A stretch of 64,000 nucleotides of DNA from Hirundichthys speculiger (Eukaryota > Chordata > Actinopteri > Beloniformes > Exocoetidae). The stretch covers positions 186,001 through 250,000 of the forward strand of contig JAGFBZ010000899.1 of the NCBI GenBank assembly GCA_018398805.1, in the 5' to 3' direction. The first letter of the stretch is position 1. Every line of letters begins with the position of its first letter. The notes under the pieces are model-generated. The model searched no databases and was not told the DNA's origin. It was given only the letters and a program-made list of their open reading frames with translations. A program made the translations under genes and the position numbers. This document shows positions 45,441-57,950 of this stretch, piece by piece.

Positions 45441-48400
45441 ATGATTACCATGATGTGGACGGCTGAGAATCCCCACCAACATAAATGGCAGGCCATTGCT
45501 TTGAATGTATCACGTCAATGAATATGTTGAAAAAGTCAACTATGACAGTTTTCACCTGACGGTTGGTGATTCGATTTTTGCCTTTGCTAGGAATATCAAT
45601 TATGCAACATCCTAGAACCATACAAAGGTTCAATGAAGCTGCAGAGAGAACAATGGAGCTTGAGGCTGAGCGCCGACAACTGTGGGCTAAGATACCAACA
45701 GTGACCACAGTAACAAGCTAGTGTCTAACAGTGATAAGGTACCATATTTTTTTATTTCTTTGCATCAGTTGGGGCTCGGGCTTTGCAATTATTTGGTAAA
45801 ACGTACTTACAGTGGTTACAAATTCTCAAGGCTCTATCAAGGTTACTACTATTCAGGGAGATGGTGAATGTTAGTCCTAAATTAGATGGCCAAACATCAA
45901 AGAGTTTTCTAGACATTTTATTCAAAACCACCATAGACAGTAAACACTGAAATAATCCCCAAGGTGAGTGGGAAGCTACTGTGATAAAAAGTTACAGGAT
46001 TGGCTAAGTTGTTGTGATTAATCCTCTCACCATTAATAACAGTGTTAAATGACAGGTAAGACATTTAATTTAAGAATAATAATATGAGCTATGTGAAGAT
46101 ACTAATGAACAAAAGTTACAGCAGACAAACAGCTACTTCGTTATGATCTTTACTCTGAGGTCTATCGAGCACAGACTGACGATGTACGGACTCATATATT
46201 AAGCATATAAAAAAGCAGGGGGAGTACGAGACAAAGAAGAAACCGCCTGGATACGCATACAACCAATCAGAGATGAAGCATGTGATGTAGACCAGAAAAT
46301 AAAAACAAAAGATATCCAAAACGGTGTGCAGTGGAGTAGGAACACCAGTGAATGACTTGTCTCCAGTTTGAGTCACCACATGAAGCCCACCCTACCCCAC
46401 TGTCACTGGTTTGGTTCGTTCTGTTCAGATGGTCATGTATGGTCATTGATGGCAGAAGAGATGGATTTACTCCAGAGAAAAATAAACACCAAACTTTTAT
46501 GGATTTTCATTTTTCTTTTTATAGCTTTCAACAACTCCATCAATATCTCGAATATCTTTGCGACCATTTCCTCCCCTTTCTTCCTCATTGTCTACGTCTA
46601 ATCAAGGCAGCAAGAATGAAGTATTGAGGACCCTCAGTCTCCAGAGCTCTGCATGGCTCACATCCACTTCCATGTCTCTCTAATGTGATTGGTCGCTGAG
46701 TTAATTGTAGAGGTCACAGGTGGATGGGGAATCGAACTCCTCCCTTGGAGACCACAAAAACTAGATCACTGAGATGGATACAGCATCATTAAAACTAAAG
46801 ATTCGCTATAAAAATAAAGACTTTTGGTGACGATTTCTTTGTTCTTTCATGTAGATAATGTGATGATTCAAAATTAAAGCTTAAATTATTGAGTTCTGTG
46901 AATGTCGCTGTAACAGGAGCAGACAAATGACAGGACTGAGCAGACAAAGTCTTCACTAAAACGTAGGATGTAAGATTTACAAAAACAGCTCAAGTACATT
47001 GATGTGTGGTAACTTGAATTAATTCCTTTATAGTACTGAGAGTTTTTATGTTGATGTAAAGTGAATTTATTAGCCCAAAGGTGTTGTGGGAGGATTTTTC
47101 TTCTTTTTTTTTGAAATACATCTTCAAAACTATAATTCTAAGATTTATTGATTCTAAGATAATTCTAAGATGATGGAGAAATACAGCTACTGTAAATATA
47201 GATACTTTAGAGAGGCAAGTTGGAGTCATTCAGAGCTTGTTTGCCTCTATTACCATATAAAGTCTGAAGAGAAAAGGAAAGTGAGCATTTATATTTGTTG
47301 AGGGCTTTAACTGACCTCTATTGGTTTATGACCATATGAAAAAAAAAATGCAGGTTACCTTTTATCTCCACTAAAGGTTAATCAGATCAAAAAAGAGACA
47401 GAGGAAGAAGCTGTTTTGTCACTGGGTATGTCAAAAAGAGTCATTGTTCCTCACCTGAAGATCTTGTCTGTGTTCCTCAAGGCTCTGGTTGGTTGGTGCT
47501 GGCAGCTCATTATTTTCTGGGGGTTTCTGGGAGCTCCATCACTGTGGGTGGGGGCTTGTCACGCTTCTCACTGGTCTGCATCAGATCAGTTCAAACATTA
47601 GAAGTGGCAGAGCTGCTACAGGAAATGACACTCATTCTGTATCTTTCTTTTCTAACATGCACAGAGGGTACAACTCCATAATCCAGATGCTGGCCCGCTG
47701 GTTAGCTGGTTTCAGAGCAGCTAAGTTACTAATGACTTAAACAGTGCATTCAGCAGGCTGTGGTTATCAGTCCACTGTCTCCCCAACTCTCTTTTTCACT
47801 CTCACACACGCCCAGGAAGCTGCAGCTCTCTGCCCTGGTCAATATTTCTGATTTTTATAAGGTTAACATGCACAAACACAACTGTAGCGGAGAGAGGTAT
47901 GATAACTGGATAAATGGCAGTTGTCGTACGAGAGGTGTTAGTTGATTTTAAAGTGTCCTTCAACAGTGCCTTCCAGGATTTCAAGCTGTTGCTAAGTGAA
48001 TATTTCTGCACATCTGGCACAGTTTTAATGATCAGGACAAGTTGGTGAGAACTTTAAAAACTCCTTAAAAAGCTCCACAGCTGCTCCATCGTGGTTTGGC
48101 TGAAGAGGCCGGCAGATCATTTAAGGGCCCCTCCATGTGGAAGCATGCTGGGACAGTCAGGTCTGGCGGACTGCAACGAGTGTCTGTGGAGGATAGGTTG
48201 GGCAGCGACCGGCAGGTCCCTGCAGAGCAAAGCTAGTCCTTGTTTCAGCTCTGGCGGCACTCGTTTCGGATGTCGTTTCAGTAGTAACACTTGAAATGAG
48301 AATATTTGGACAGACTTGGTCAAAATTCATGTAAAGTTATATTAATTATCATGCTGTGTTAATATAAGCTAAGCCAGCCAAGCTAAATTAGCTAACTGTA

Positions 48401-48665
48401 ACTCGTGAGTGAGTTCCAGCTAGTTTCTCAGCATTCGTTCTGCCCTTTTTTTTTAACATAACGCCACTCAGTACGAGAGAAAAGATTAAATCACTCCATG
48501 GACAACCTATAGATGCTGTCAAGGTGGGTTTGTCCAGTGACAGTAAAGGTATGACTTCTTATTTGGTTGTAAAGCCAAAAGCTACAAACACTAAAAGGAA
48601 AAAAAAAAACCTTCCACGTCAGTTTTTTTTCTTCTTGTGAAAGCAAAATATTTACGGAGCTCCTT
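45441..48665. other. No gene recognised
   Basis: Short frames with no domain. ATTCTAAGAT occurs three times at 47136-47171. A 67-aa frame at 48091-48294 is unremarkable. No named repeat recognised. Confidence 0.4.
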
Positions 48666-48960
48666 GCACAGACGGTGTCGTCACGGTCCTGGGATTTTGA
48701 TTCTGTCCAGGACGCTTGTGTTTTAGATCAGTTTTCCTTCTTTACTTTGAAAGTGCCTTTCTCTGGTGTCTTGCTTCCTTTGTTGGCCTGCTTTGTCTTG
48801 ATTGTCCACACGTGCGTCTCATCAGCTCATCTGTGATGGTGTGAATACGTAGTCCTCTTTTCCACCTACACCTGCCAGTTCATTTTTCTTATATCGTGCT
48901 TTCTGTGTTCCTTGTACACTTTTGTTTCCTTGGGTCCTACTCCTAAAAACTGATAGATGT
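48666..48960 (-). repeat. Dispersed A/C-rich repeat, copy 3 (inverted)
   Basis: The plus strand is T/G-rich ('gtcctgggattttgattctg', TGCTTTGTCTTGATTGTCC, TGTGTTCCTTGTACAC), the complement of the phrasing in the copies at 19190 and 29989. No coding content. Confidence 0.4.
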
Positions 48961-51900
48961 GATGGATGCTTTCGCTCAATTAATCGGCCAAGTTAAGCTA
49001 TCTAGAAGACTAAATAGCTCTCATAGTCAGTCAGAAAATTATGCAGGCTACTTTGTCCGTTCCAGTCACGAGCCTGGAATATTTTAACTTGATTTTTGTC
49101 AGATCCAGAGAATTAAATGTGTTATAAAAGACTCCTAAGAAAGGATTAATGTAATAGCTGTTTTTTCATGGGGGGGTTCACATCTTGTGGTTCTGACTGA
49201 CCAGTAAAAATGGCTTCAGATTGAAAAGGTGAAACTATCCCCACCTCAAATAACCTGGAAAAAAGAAAAAATATGGATGTATATAAAGAAAATAGAGCTG
49301 TCGGTTCCTATTGTTGATACAAAAACCTGTAGCCTAATGTCCATCCTCCACTGAAGCATTTCTTTGGTTCCTCTCAGAGAAGCAACACATTGTAGATTGT
49401 AGATAGAATCAAATGAATCTTAACTAGTTAAACATCTTTGCATCCCCCCCTCATGTGTTTTGCCTTCTTTGTTCTTCTGTCCCTCCCTCTTGTTCATTCT
49501 GTATAAAAGGCACGTCTGATCTGGAAAATAAAGTTTGCTTGGTTTTGTTAGTCACAGAACAACAAAAGCCAGAAAAATAAGAGCTCTTTTTTATTTTTAA
49601 TTCTGTTGATGGTGGTGGATAAATCCTTTTGATCTGGTGTGGGAGACCTTCTCATGATCGGACTTGTGCATTCCTTTCCAGAGGCAGGTTGGTCTCAGTG
49701 CCAGTTTAAGCTGGAGTAACAGATGGTTGCTGGAGCAAGTCTGGCCTTTCCCTGTCCCTCCCTGCTCACAATAACCCCACTGCTGTTCTCATGGTAACAC
49801 TATCTGCCAAGTCTGAAGGATTGGGTTTTTACAGGACACATGAGCTCAGCGCTGCACCACTGGTGGACACTCTTCTCCCTCTATCTCCCTCCTTCCCTCG
49901 TGCACCTTCATTCTTCTCTCTGTCTCTGCTGAATGTATTATTTCTTCCTCCTCGCTGGCCCAGGATCTCTTTGTCTCTTTTATCTGGCCCCTCCTCTCCT
50001 CGGCTCATCTGTCAACACTCCGTGTTGAGTCAACAGTTCCTCCTCTTCCTCGTCCTGGTTTTGTTTCATCATCCAGAAATCCCGACCATGACTGAGCTTT
50101 ATCAGTTTGCCTGTATAAATCTAACTCCAATCTAATCTCCTTCATCTGCTGCGCTATTGTTCCTCTCTTTTCAGTTTGTACAGTGCAGTATCTGCAGTAG
50201 GGTGACTGTATCGTGTTCTCCAGGCTGAGCTGATAGTCTTATCACATGACCGTTGGTTTCAGCTATGGATCTGAACTCTCACCTTTGCAAAAGCGACAAG
50301 CATTATGGTGAAAGGTCCTCACAGAGTGCCTTAGCTCACCACTGCTGTTTTTTTTTTTTTTTTGAGAGGAGGGGGGACTTAAATCAGGCGCACACATGCA
50401 GAGATTCATCCAAACAATCTTAACAAGGATATTTGATTTAAACCGACTCAGCGTGGTGTAGAAGACAGCCAGCTGTTCTTTGGACCAACTAAGATCTCTG
50501 AAACAGTGGCCATCTGTGGCACAGTGATGAGGGGGCGACCCATCCTGAATTCTAAACATCTACAAATCAAATGCGAGCCCACACGCATAAACACACGCAC
50601 GTGCCCAGTTTCTGCTCCATCAAAGAAGAAATTCAAATCCCGAGAGTTTAAGGGGCCAAGCTGGCTTTCTGTGTGTTTTTGCCATCCACAAGGTGAGCTC
50701 GCCCCCTTTTTTTCCCTCTTTCTTCCTCCGACAGTATTGTAAATGGAATGAGTCTGGTTGCATTGCTGTATTACTGTGGGATAAAGTATCAGTCCTGGTA
50801 ATCTTCCGTGGATTAATGGCTTCTTCTTTATCTGCTGCGGCTGCTCCGCTCAGATGTCTGGCCGGGCCAGGAGCCTCCTGCTGGCTGGAATACTAATGAC
50901 AGACAGACAGACAGCTCCAGCTCTCCCTGTCCCCGGCCCCAGAGATTTGTGCGTGCGTGAATGTGAAAGTGTGAGGGGGGGAAAAAAAAAAAAAAAAGGA
51001 GGCACATATGTGTGAAGTGCATATGCATGTACAGCAGAAGAAGAAAAGGAGACTGCATGCAGTGTCAGGAGTGTGTGCGTGCATCTTCGCCCCCAAGACC
51101 CCGTCGCCTTCTTTGTGAAGTACTCGCTGTCCTCCTTGTCCGGGTTGACACCTGCTTTGCATACGGGAGGGGCCAGGGGAGGGGCCACGATGGGGAAATG
51201 ACAGTCCCCCAGGATGTGAGAGAAGGATGAGGGCTACACATGGAGCGAGGAGGAGAGAGGAGAGGATGACAAACAGCAGACTGACAGAAGAAAAGAAAGC
51301 AGAATGATTAATCAGAAGGAGAATTTAGAGAGGGACATCAGGAAATATAAACAGCGACTGGATCAAATATTACCTCTTTCCTGTTGGGTAATTGACATGT
51401 GAACATCCAGTGTGTGTTAACCTACTGTAAGGTGTAGCGATGGCATGGTTACTCTCAGTTCATTCACTTAGCAAGGTCACATTTACCCCATGCTGCCCCT
51501 GGGCTGACAATATCTAGTAGGTCTTTTATGAAAGGGAAAATAACCAACAGTAAACGCCATCTGCTTCCTCAGTGAAAGAAGAAAAGGAGAGGAGGAGGAA
51601 AGGGGGGGGGGGCGACTGAAGCACAACACGTATCAACTACTGGCCATGCTCATGTGAAGAGAAATACACAGAAGAACAAAAGAACGCTGCACACCCTGAG
51701 CTGCCATTCAGCTTCACGGAGGAGCAGGAGCCAGTATGACACCAAAACAACATCCATGCTAGAAATGGACCGCCAGCTTCAGACAATACTTCAAGGTCCC
51801 TGAGAAAGTAGGAAATATCACCTCAGAAAAATGTGAAGAAGACACATAAACCAGTTGATGCAGTTTTCTTTCTTCTGTGACTTCTTTCCTGAAGCAACTG

Positions 51901-52782
51901 ATTGTCGAGCTGTAGCTTCTGTTGTTGGATCATGGCATCGATGTTACCTCACTGGAGATGGCATCTTTATTTTAAAACTATCGAGCCCTTGTCCATAAAC
52001 AGACCACAAAACTCGTCGTTGAGCCTCACAGTTTTAGTTAAAAAAAGCATTAAGTAATTGGGTGGTAGAACCTGTCATCCAACATCCATGTCTTTCTCAT
52101 CAGAGATAGAAATACAGACTCACGTGGTCTTAAGGAAACGTTGCCCCATAAAGCACACGTGAAAGCACACGCCTTTCAGCTCTCCTCTGGACTAAGTTGT
52201 GCTTTTTGGTGATCGCCCCAAGAGTCCATTCTGCCCAGTAAACCTTAATGCTGAAGCGTATTCATTATATTTGAGTTTTTGTTTTGTTTTTTTTCATGCT
52301 GAAATTTCAGTTTCAATTGCATTTGAACAAGTGTATGATCATTTTTAAGACACATGGTCTTCCTCTAGCAAAAAATAGGGATGGTAAAGGGGGAGGGGGG
52401 TGTTACTGGGGGTGCTGGGAGAGTTCATGGTAGGGCGTGTTTTTTCAAGAACCGGAGGAGGAGCTGTCTAAAGATGTGACCTGATCCAGAATCCCTTACC
52501 CTACCTTTAAATCGAACATCAGAACAATGATGAACAAATTACTCATTAAAAATCTTTCCTGACGGACATTTTGCCATTTGTGAAAAATCAAAGTGCTATA
52601 TTGACTAAGATAATCATTCAATACTACAATACAATAATGATAATGACATCAATGTCCTACATGTTTAACTGACTTGATGGTCTATTATCAAGAGAAGCTC
52701 TTCCCTTGATTTTTTTCTAACTTGATTGAGCATTTTGCATAAATTATCTTCAGGGGGTTAATACATTATAACTGAATCAAAC
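48961..52782. other. No gene recognised; 3.8 kb of unassigned sequence
   Basis: Pyrimidine-rich at 49860-50060, a T18 run near 50346, an A18 run at about 50980, a G11 run at 51602-51612 and a G4-prone run at 52389-52419. Frames up to 114 aa have low-complexity Ser/Pro/Phe-rich translations and no domains. Confidence 0.4.
52389..52419 (+). other. G-quadruplex candidate
   Basis: G-runs of 5, 6, 5 and 3 with loops A, TGTTACT and TGCT. Confidence 0.65.
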
Positions 52783-53170
52783 TGAACTAGAAAAGCTCTC
52801 GGAGAGCGCAGACCTCCACCAAGCACAACAATTCCCCCATATAGCGATTTACAAATTGTGATAAAATCCACGTTCTGGATCAGATCCGGATCAGCCTTTG
52901 AAATCTGATAGAGGTTTCCATTGTCAATCCCTGAGTGAAATCTCATGAGTTTTGGGCAATAATTAACGGAGATATTGAGAAACAAAATTTTCGGCCCCAT
53001 TGATGCAATGTTGTTGAAAGTTGAAAATTTGAAATCAGTTCTTCTTTTTCACATTTCTGACAACTCCTGAAAATTTCATCAAAATCCATCCATAACTTTT
53101 TGAGTTATCTTGTTCACAGACAGACAGATAAACGCCGGCAAAATCATGACCTCCTTGGCGGAGGTAATTA
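52783..53170. mobile_element. TIR-type dispersed repeat
   Basis: The left end has GCAGACCTCCACCAAGC (52808-52824) and the right end ACCTCCTTGGCGGAGGTAAT (53149-53168), inverted relatives of each other. The interior has 'gttctggatcagatccggat', AAAATTTCATCAAAATCC and ACAGACAGACAGATAAACG, a well-known arrangement in fish genomes. No transposase frame, so probably a non-autonomous element; superfamily not assigned. Confidence 0.6.
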
Positions 53171-54059
53171 TTGTTGAAGTAGACATGACACAAAGCAATG
53201 AAGCAAAATCCTCTTTTGATTTTGATTCTTTTATCTTTTCACAGAGGCTGAGGCTGAGACACTCACAAGTGAACCAGAGAAAAGCGACTTCAGCATCATC
53301 AAACCTGTCAAATATATTTTTCTAAACACAACTTTCTCAACTTCAACCAGCAGCACTGATGTGCCCTTTTTTTATTCAACTAAAGTAGGGTGGATTTTTT
53401 TTTTTTTTCGGTCTCTGCGTCTGGAAAAATGATAGTTAAAAGCTTAGTCCCACAGCCTGCTGACCTGTGTGATTGAAGACCTCACAGTGTGGTAAACGCT
53501 GGTTATTTCAGCTGCTCTTACCTTAACCATCTGACAATCACACCTGGATTTCAGCAGGAACGAGCCCGTAGATCAGCATCTCTTTCTCTCATAGCCACAC
53601 ATTACTTTTAAAATTCATGCTGGGTTTCTTCGAATCATAGTTTCCTTCAAGTGAAGCTGAAGAATTATTCTTGAGGGGGGGGGGGCAAAAAAACCTTCAG
53701 TTGGCTCCATTCAGTTTGTAAGTTGTTTCCCAGCCTTGCTTGTAGCTGCTTTTCCTCTTTTTGTGGCAGTTTAAGTGATATTGTGCTGAAGTCTGCATAG
53801 TTTGAGTTGGGATTTTAGTGGTCTGGTTTGGGGGTCTTTTCCCCCCCACTGGCTGTCTCTAGGTAGCAAAGATGGCGGTTAAAACCTGCATTTGACCCAC
53901 AGTTTTGCACAGTTTGACATCAAACAAACCCCGATTATGAACAACTTCCCAGCTCTCTTCACAGCTCAGTCAAATGTTTAATAAAGCATTTGAGTTGTTG
54001 TCTTAACTTTGGGAAAACAGGGTCGTACAAAATGTGGGACGTATTTGCCAGTGACGGAT
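53171..54059. other. No gene recognised
   Basis: T-rich tract at 53395-53409 and G11 at 53675-53685. Nothing else supported. Confidence 0.4.
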
Positions 54060-54660
54060 TTTCACTCTAAAGCTGCGTTTTCACTCATTTCCGGTTGGTA
54101 CAGCGAGTCCTGACACAGCCTGTGTTTCCACTGCAAGGTGTGTCGCTAGATCAGCTATAAAACAATATAAAAATGATGGTGTCTCCCGTCAATAATCACT
54201 AGATCGCCAACTGTTTAGCAACAACAACTTAATGACAGACTCCATCAGTGTCTCCAGTAGAGAGGTGGCCTTCCATCGATCACCCCCTCTCTTCCTGTAC
54301 TCGCCGCTCTGCGGCTCCAGATGGTTTCCATCAAAGCAAACCACTTCTAGATCTTCCTGTTTGAGTCACTCCAGGTTTTGTGATCTTTAAACAGATGCAG
54401 TGGAACTTTTCCAAGTCTTAGCTCAGAGGGCTCCCCCCCTATAGGTGTGGCGGTTGAGTTGCTTTTTACACACCGTGCAGGATTTACCCCCGTCCAGTCT
54501 CTTGATGAACGCGTTCTCGCCCTCTCTTCCATCATCACTGTCTGGAGTCTCTCAGTCCTCTAAACCACGATGTCCGCTAACTCGATCAACGTGGACAGGA
54601 GTTCTGCGTCCTAAAGAAAAGCCACCTGAGATGGAAATTGTGTGGTTGTAAAATTACACC
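54060..54660 (-). pseudogene. Decayed coding fragment of unknown family, probably in a DNA element
   Basis: On the minus strand (54347-54600) overlapping frames give DSDDGREGENAFIKRLDGG, then KSCTVCKKQLNRHT with a CxxC motif, then GKVPLHLFKDHKTWSDSN before a stop near 54347. A small frameshift near 54437 separates the two open readings. The adjacent plus-strand start ('aagctgcgttttcactcatt', then TGTGTTTCCACTGCAAGG, 54068-54138) resembles the end of a fish DNA transposon. I do not recognise the protein. It could be a transposon-borne zinc-binding protein or an old retrocopy fragment. Confidence 0.3.
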
Positions 54661-56219
54661 AAACCCACTTACATCTGCGCTTTAATGGCCCTTGTAGACA
54701 GAAGCTGAAGTCACATCAGCAGATGTTTGATGTTTGTGAACCATTCAAATCAACTCATTGAGTCATCGTGATTTATTTTCTATTATGCTCTAATTCTGTT
54801 TATTTTTTATCTGTTTCTCAGACACACTAGCAGCCAGTGTGCTGGTCAGATTACAGTCCCTTCATTTTTTGGCATTTTCCTCGCAGCTGTTCTTTACAAG
54901 TCACATCTTGAATAATCGTGGGCTGTTTCATTTGCTGCATTTCAGCTCCGTGAAGAGACGTCTCTGTTTGGTTGTTTGGGCTCGTGTGAGCGAGGGGAAA
55001 CACAGAAAAAAAGGGAGATGTCATGATTTGGCTCCTCACTCCACATTTTCCTTCTCTCCTCCTGGAGTCAGTATTTTATTTTTTTCTGGCCTTCTCTCTT
55101 GCCCCCTATGTGCCTTTATCCTTCCTTCTCCCTTACATCCCTGAGTGTTTTCCTGTGTGGTCCCAGCTTCTTTCCTCCTCGCTTTCATCTCGCGCAGATA
55201 ACAAGTTTGATTGCATCACCCTGAGTCATTTGTCGAAACTTTGACTTAAGAAAAAAAAAAAAAAAAAAAACCTTAACTTTGATCCCAAAACTGAGAAAAA
55301 GGAGAAGACTTCAGTGAAAAATGGTACATGTTTTTCCTGCTGTGATGCGCCTGCTGTATGAAAACATTTACTGCATTATTTTTTAGGTCTTTAATTGACG
55401 TGTCACCCACAGTAAGTGTCACCCTGGGAGGAGATAGATGTTGACTACCACGCAGAGACTGTGTCAGCGCGTGATAGGCTGCTGAGCAGTGATCAGCCTG
55501 TGATGCCTCACCGAGGCGTTACAGTTGGAGCAGATGCACAGCCACAAGCAAGAGGACTGCAGCGAGTTCAACACTTTCACAGTCATGTTCACTGGGTCAT
55601 GGGAGGTCAAGCAAAACACTACATCACTGAAACGCACAGCTGAAAGGATTTAAAAAAGAACAAGAGCCCGTTCACTTTAACCGATCAGCCCATAATTGTT
55701 CATCACGTCGTTTTGTAACATCTCTGCAGATGGAAGCTTTCGTTTTGATGAGAGGGCTCGTCCTGGTTTGGACTTAAAGAGAGATCAGAACAGCAACTGT
55801 GCTGAGAAGAAAAAAAAAAAACATCTTAGAATCCACAACATATTTATAATCGAGGCAGATGAGCTGCAACAGCAGAGGAGCACATGAGGTATCACTTCTG
55901 TCAGCCAGAAACAGGAATCTGAGGCTGCAGATGGTTCAGTGACGTCACCGTCGTGCTTCAGCAGTTGTAACCCATGGATGCAGCCTGACTTTTCTCAGCA
56001 GTCCAGGTTGGTTCATTCATGCTCATGTTCTCTTGGAATATCCCGTAGTACCAGTAAGTGACTGTTTGAGATTTGATGGCCTACATTTTTCCACAAGGCT
56101 TGGTTTTGATCCAGATCTGGCCCTGGTGGGTGGGAGGTGGTAGAACTGGAGCATCTGCAGTATAAAGGTGCATGGTGATAAATATTCAGAGATATTTACG
56201 TTGGATGAGAGTGCATACT
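54661..56219. other. No gene recognised
   Basis: A20 run at 55251-55270. Frames of 75-101 aa have no domains. The 55416-55643 frame lies in slightly GC-richer sequence but has no splice or start context that convinces. Confidence 0.4.
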
Positions 56220-56470
56220 AAAACATGGCCAACATCTTATGAGTATATATGATTATAAGAGAGGCTGTGACAGCATTTGTGGTAAGGTCTAGAAGTATTT
56301 GAACAGAAATTACAGCAACTTTCAGCAAAGTATCTCCTTTTTGAGTGGCCCAAAAGTATTTAGACAACGTGACAAATTTCATTCGACAACATCGAATTTG
56401 GTCGATGTCCATGGGCTCCAGACTTCAGGATGTCATTGACTGCAAAGGCTTTTCATCCAAGTATTAAAAA
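56220..56470 (+). pseudogene. Tc1-like C-terminal fragment, plus strand
   Basis: The frame MSMGSRLQDVIDCKGFSSKY ends in TAA at 56464-56466, exactly as the C-terminus of one Tc1 family. Upstream (56280-56400) phrases such as AGAAGTATTTGAACAGAAAT look like terminal-repeat sequence, so the middle of the element is missing. It abuts a minus-strand copy of the same family, making an inverted junction near 56470. Confidence 0.6.
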
Positions 56471-57007
56471 TCATGCTCGTATTTAAATTTCTGAATTTCC
56501 TGGCTGGAGATGCACCTTCAGGTACTGCTTGTCTGTGGGCCTTTCTGCATTCAGTTTTGACTTTAGTTACTGAAAATGGAAGATTTTACTTATTCCTTGC
56601 CTGCAAAAACTCTTGTGTTGTTTTCCAAATATGTTTAGGGTCATTATCCATCATTTGGCTGAATGTGAACAAAGACTATACAACTCAGAATTCATCTTTG
56701 TACTTTTGTCAGCAGTCACAACATCAACATAATACCATAACACTGTCTCCACCATGTTTGACATATGATATTATATGCTGTTGATCATGAGCTGTTTCTT
56801 TTCTTCTCCATAATTTCCTCTTTCCATCATTCTCATACCTTTATCTTGCTTTCATCTGTCCAAAGAAGAGCAAGGGAGGCTTTTTTATAATTTTTCTGGC
56901 GAAGTCTAATCGGCCCTTCGTATTCTTGAGTGACACAGGTTTGCACTTTGTTATAACTCCTCTGTAGTTAGATTCACGAAGGTGTTTTGATTGTGGATTT
57001 TCACAAT

Positions 57008-57950
57008 GATGTAGACGGGGGTAGGTACCGCTTTCCCAACGGGGGCGTTCTGAACCTTTAAGGGGGGGCGCTGGAAATGTCATGGCAGATAGGGGGGCGC
57101 TCAGGCACAAATGAGGGGCGCCACGTCTTGAGAACTCTATTTTAAACTTCCACGGTTTCTCAAGGTTTTTTTTTATAGTGCAAATCTATTTATGTTTCAA
57201 TAAAATGTTGTGCTCAGATTTTCTTTCAAAAAAATAAAGCTGCTCTCTGAGACCAAAATCCCGAGTCTGCTGCTTCCATGACCCGGTAGAATCTCCTTTT
57301 CTCTCTACGTCACAATCAGACGAGCCGAGCGGGATCGGTCGCCATAGTAACGCTCATAAACACACAACAGCGGAGAAACTCCTTTCCAACACATTTTGCG
57401 GGCCTCATTCAACAACCAATGAAAACACATACAATCAAGTTAAGAGCATCATGGTGGCTCAGGGGGGCGTTTGTTCAAAAAAGGTTGAGAACCGCTGATA
57501 TAGACGATGGTGAGACCTGCAGTGTTGTTTGGTTTAGAGATGTAGCAGTGAGGAAAAGACAGGAGACAGAGTTGGAGGTCGCAGAGGTTAAACTGTTGAG
57601 GTTCCCTTTGGGAGTGGAGGGTGGACTTGAGTCAGAAATTAGTACATCAGAGGAACAGCACGTTTAGATGTTTTGGAGAGAAAGTCAGAGAGGCCCGACT
57701 GAGGTGGTTTGGACACGTACAGAGGAGGGATGGTGAAGATATCTGGAGAAGGATGACGAGGTTGGAACTGCCAAGCAGGAGGCCTCGAGAAAGACCAAAG
57801 AGGAGATTTATGGCTGTAGTGAAAGAGGACAAAATGTGTAGTTGGTGTGAGAGAAGAAGATGTAGAAGATAGAGTTAGATGGAAGGTGGATGATTCGCTT
57901 TAGGCATCCCCTGAGAGGACAAGCCTAAAGGAAGAGAAGAAGAAGATGCC
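57008..57950 (+). mobile_element. RTE-type LINE 3' fragment carrying a hAT-like insertion
   Basis: From 57498 the plus strand reads KTMVRPAVLFGL-like codons, then after frameshifts GEKVREARLRWFGHVQRRDG (about 57676-57735), RRMTRLELPSRRPRERPKRR and FMAVVKED, ending in a (GAAG)n tail at about 57937-57950. These are the C-terminal signatures of fish RTE-type LINEs. The 5' end is truncated, as usual for LINE copies. A piece of the same 3' end occurs at 42538-42710 and a short tail at 59235. Confidence 0.7.
57017..57497. mobile_element. Non-autonomous hAT-like element
   Basis: The right end is the complement of CAGCGGTTCTCAACCTTTTT (57478-57497), a canonical hAT terminus. The left end (57017-57045, with CCGCTTTCCCAAC) is a diverged partner. 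Flanking octamers ATGTAGAC (57009-57016) and ATATAGAC (57498-57505) match at 7 of 8 positions, as expected for the 8-bp hAT duplication. The interior of about 480 bp is CpG- and G-rich near both ends and has no transposase. Confidence 0.6.

Noticed and set aside
55416..55643. Possible coding exon in a GC-richer patch
   Set aside because: No splice context or recognisable domain; too short to support.
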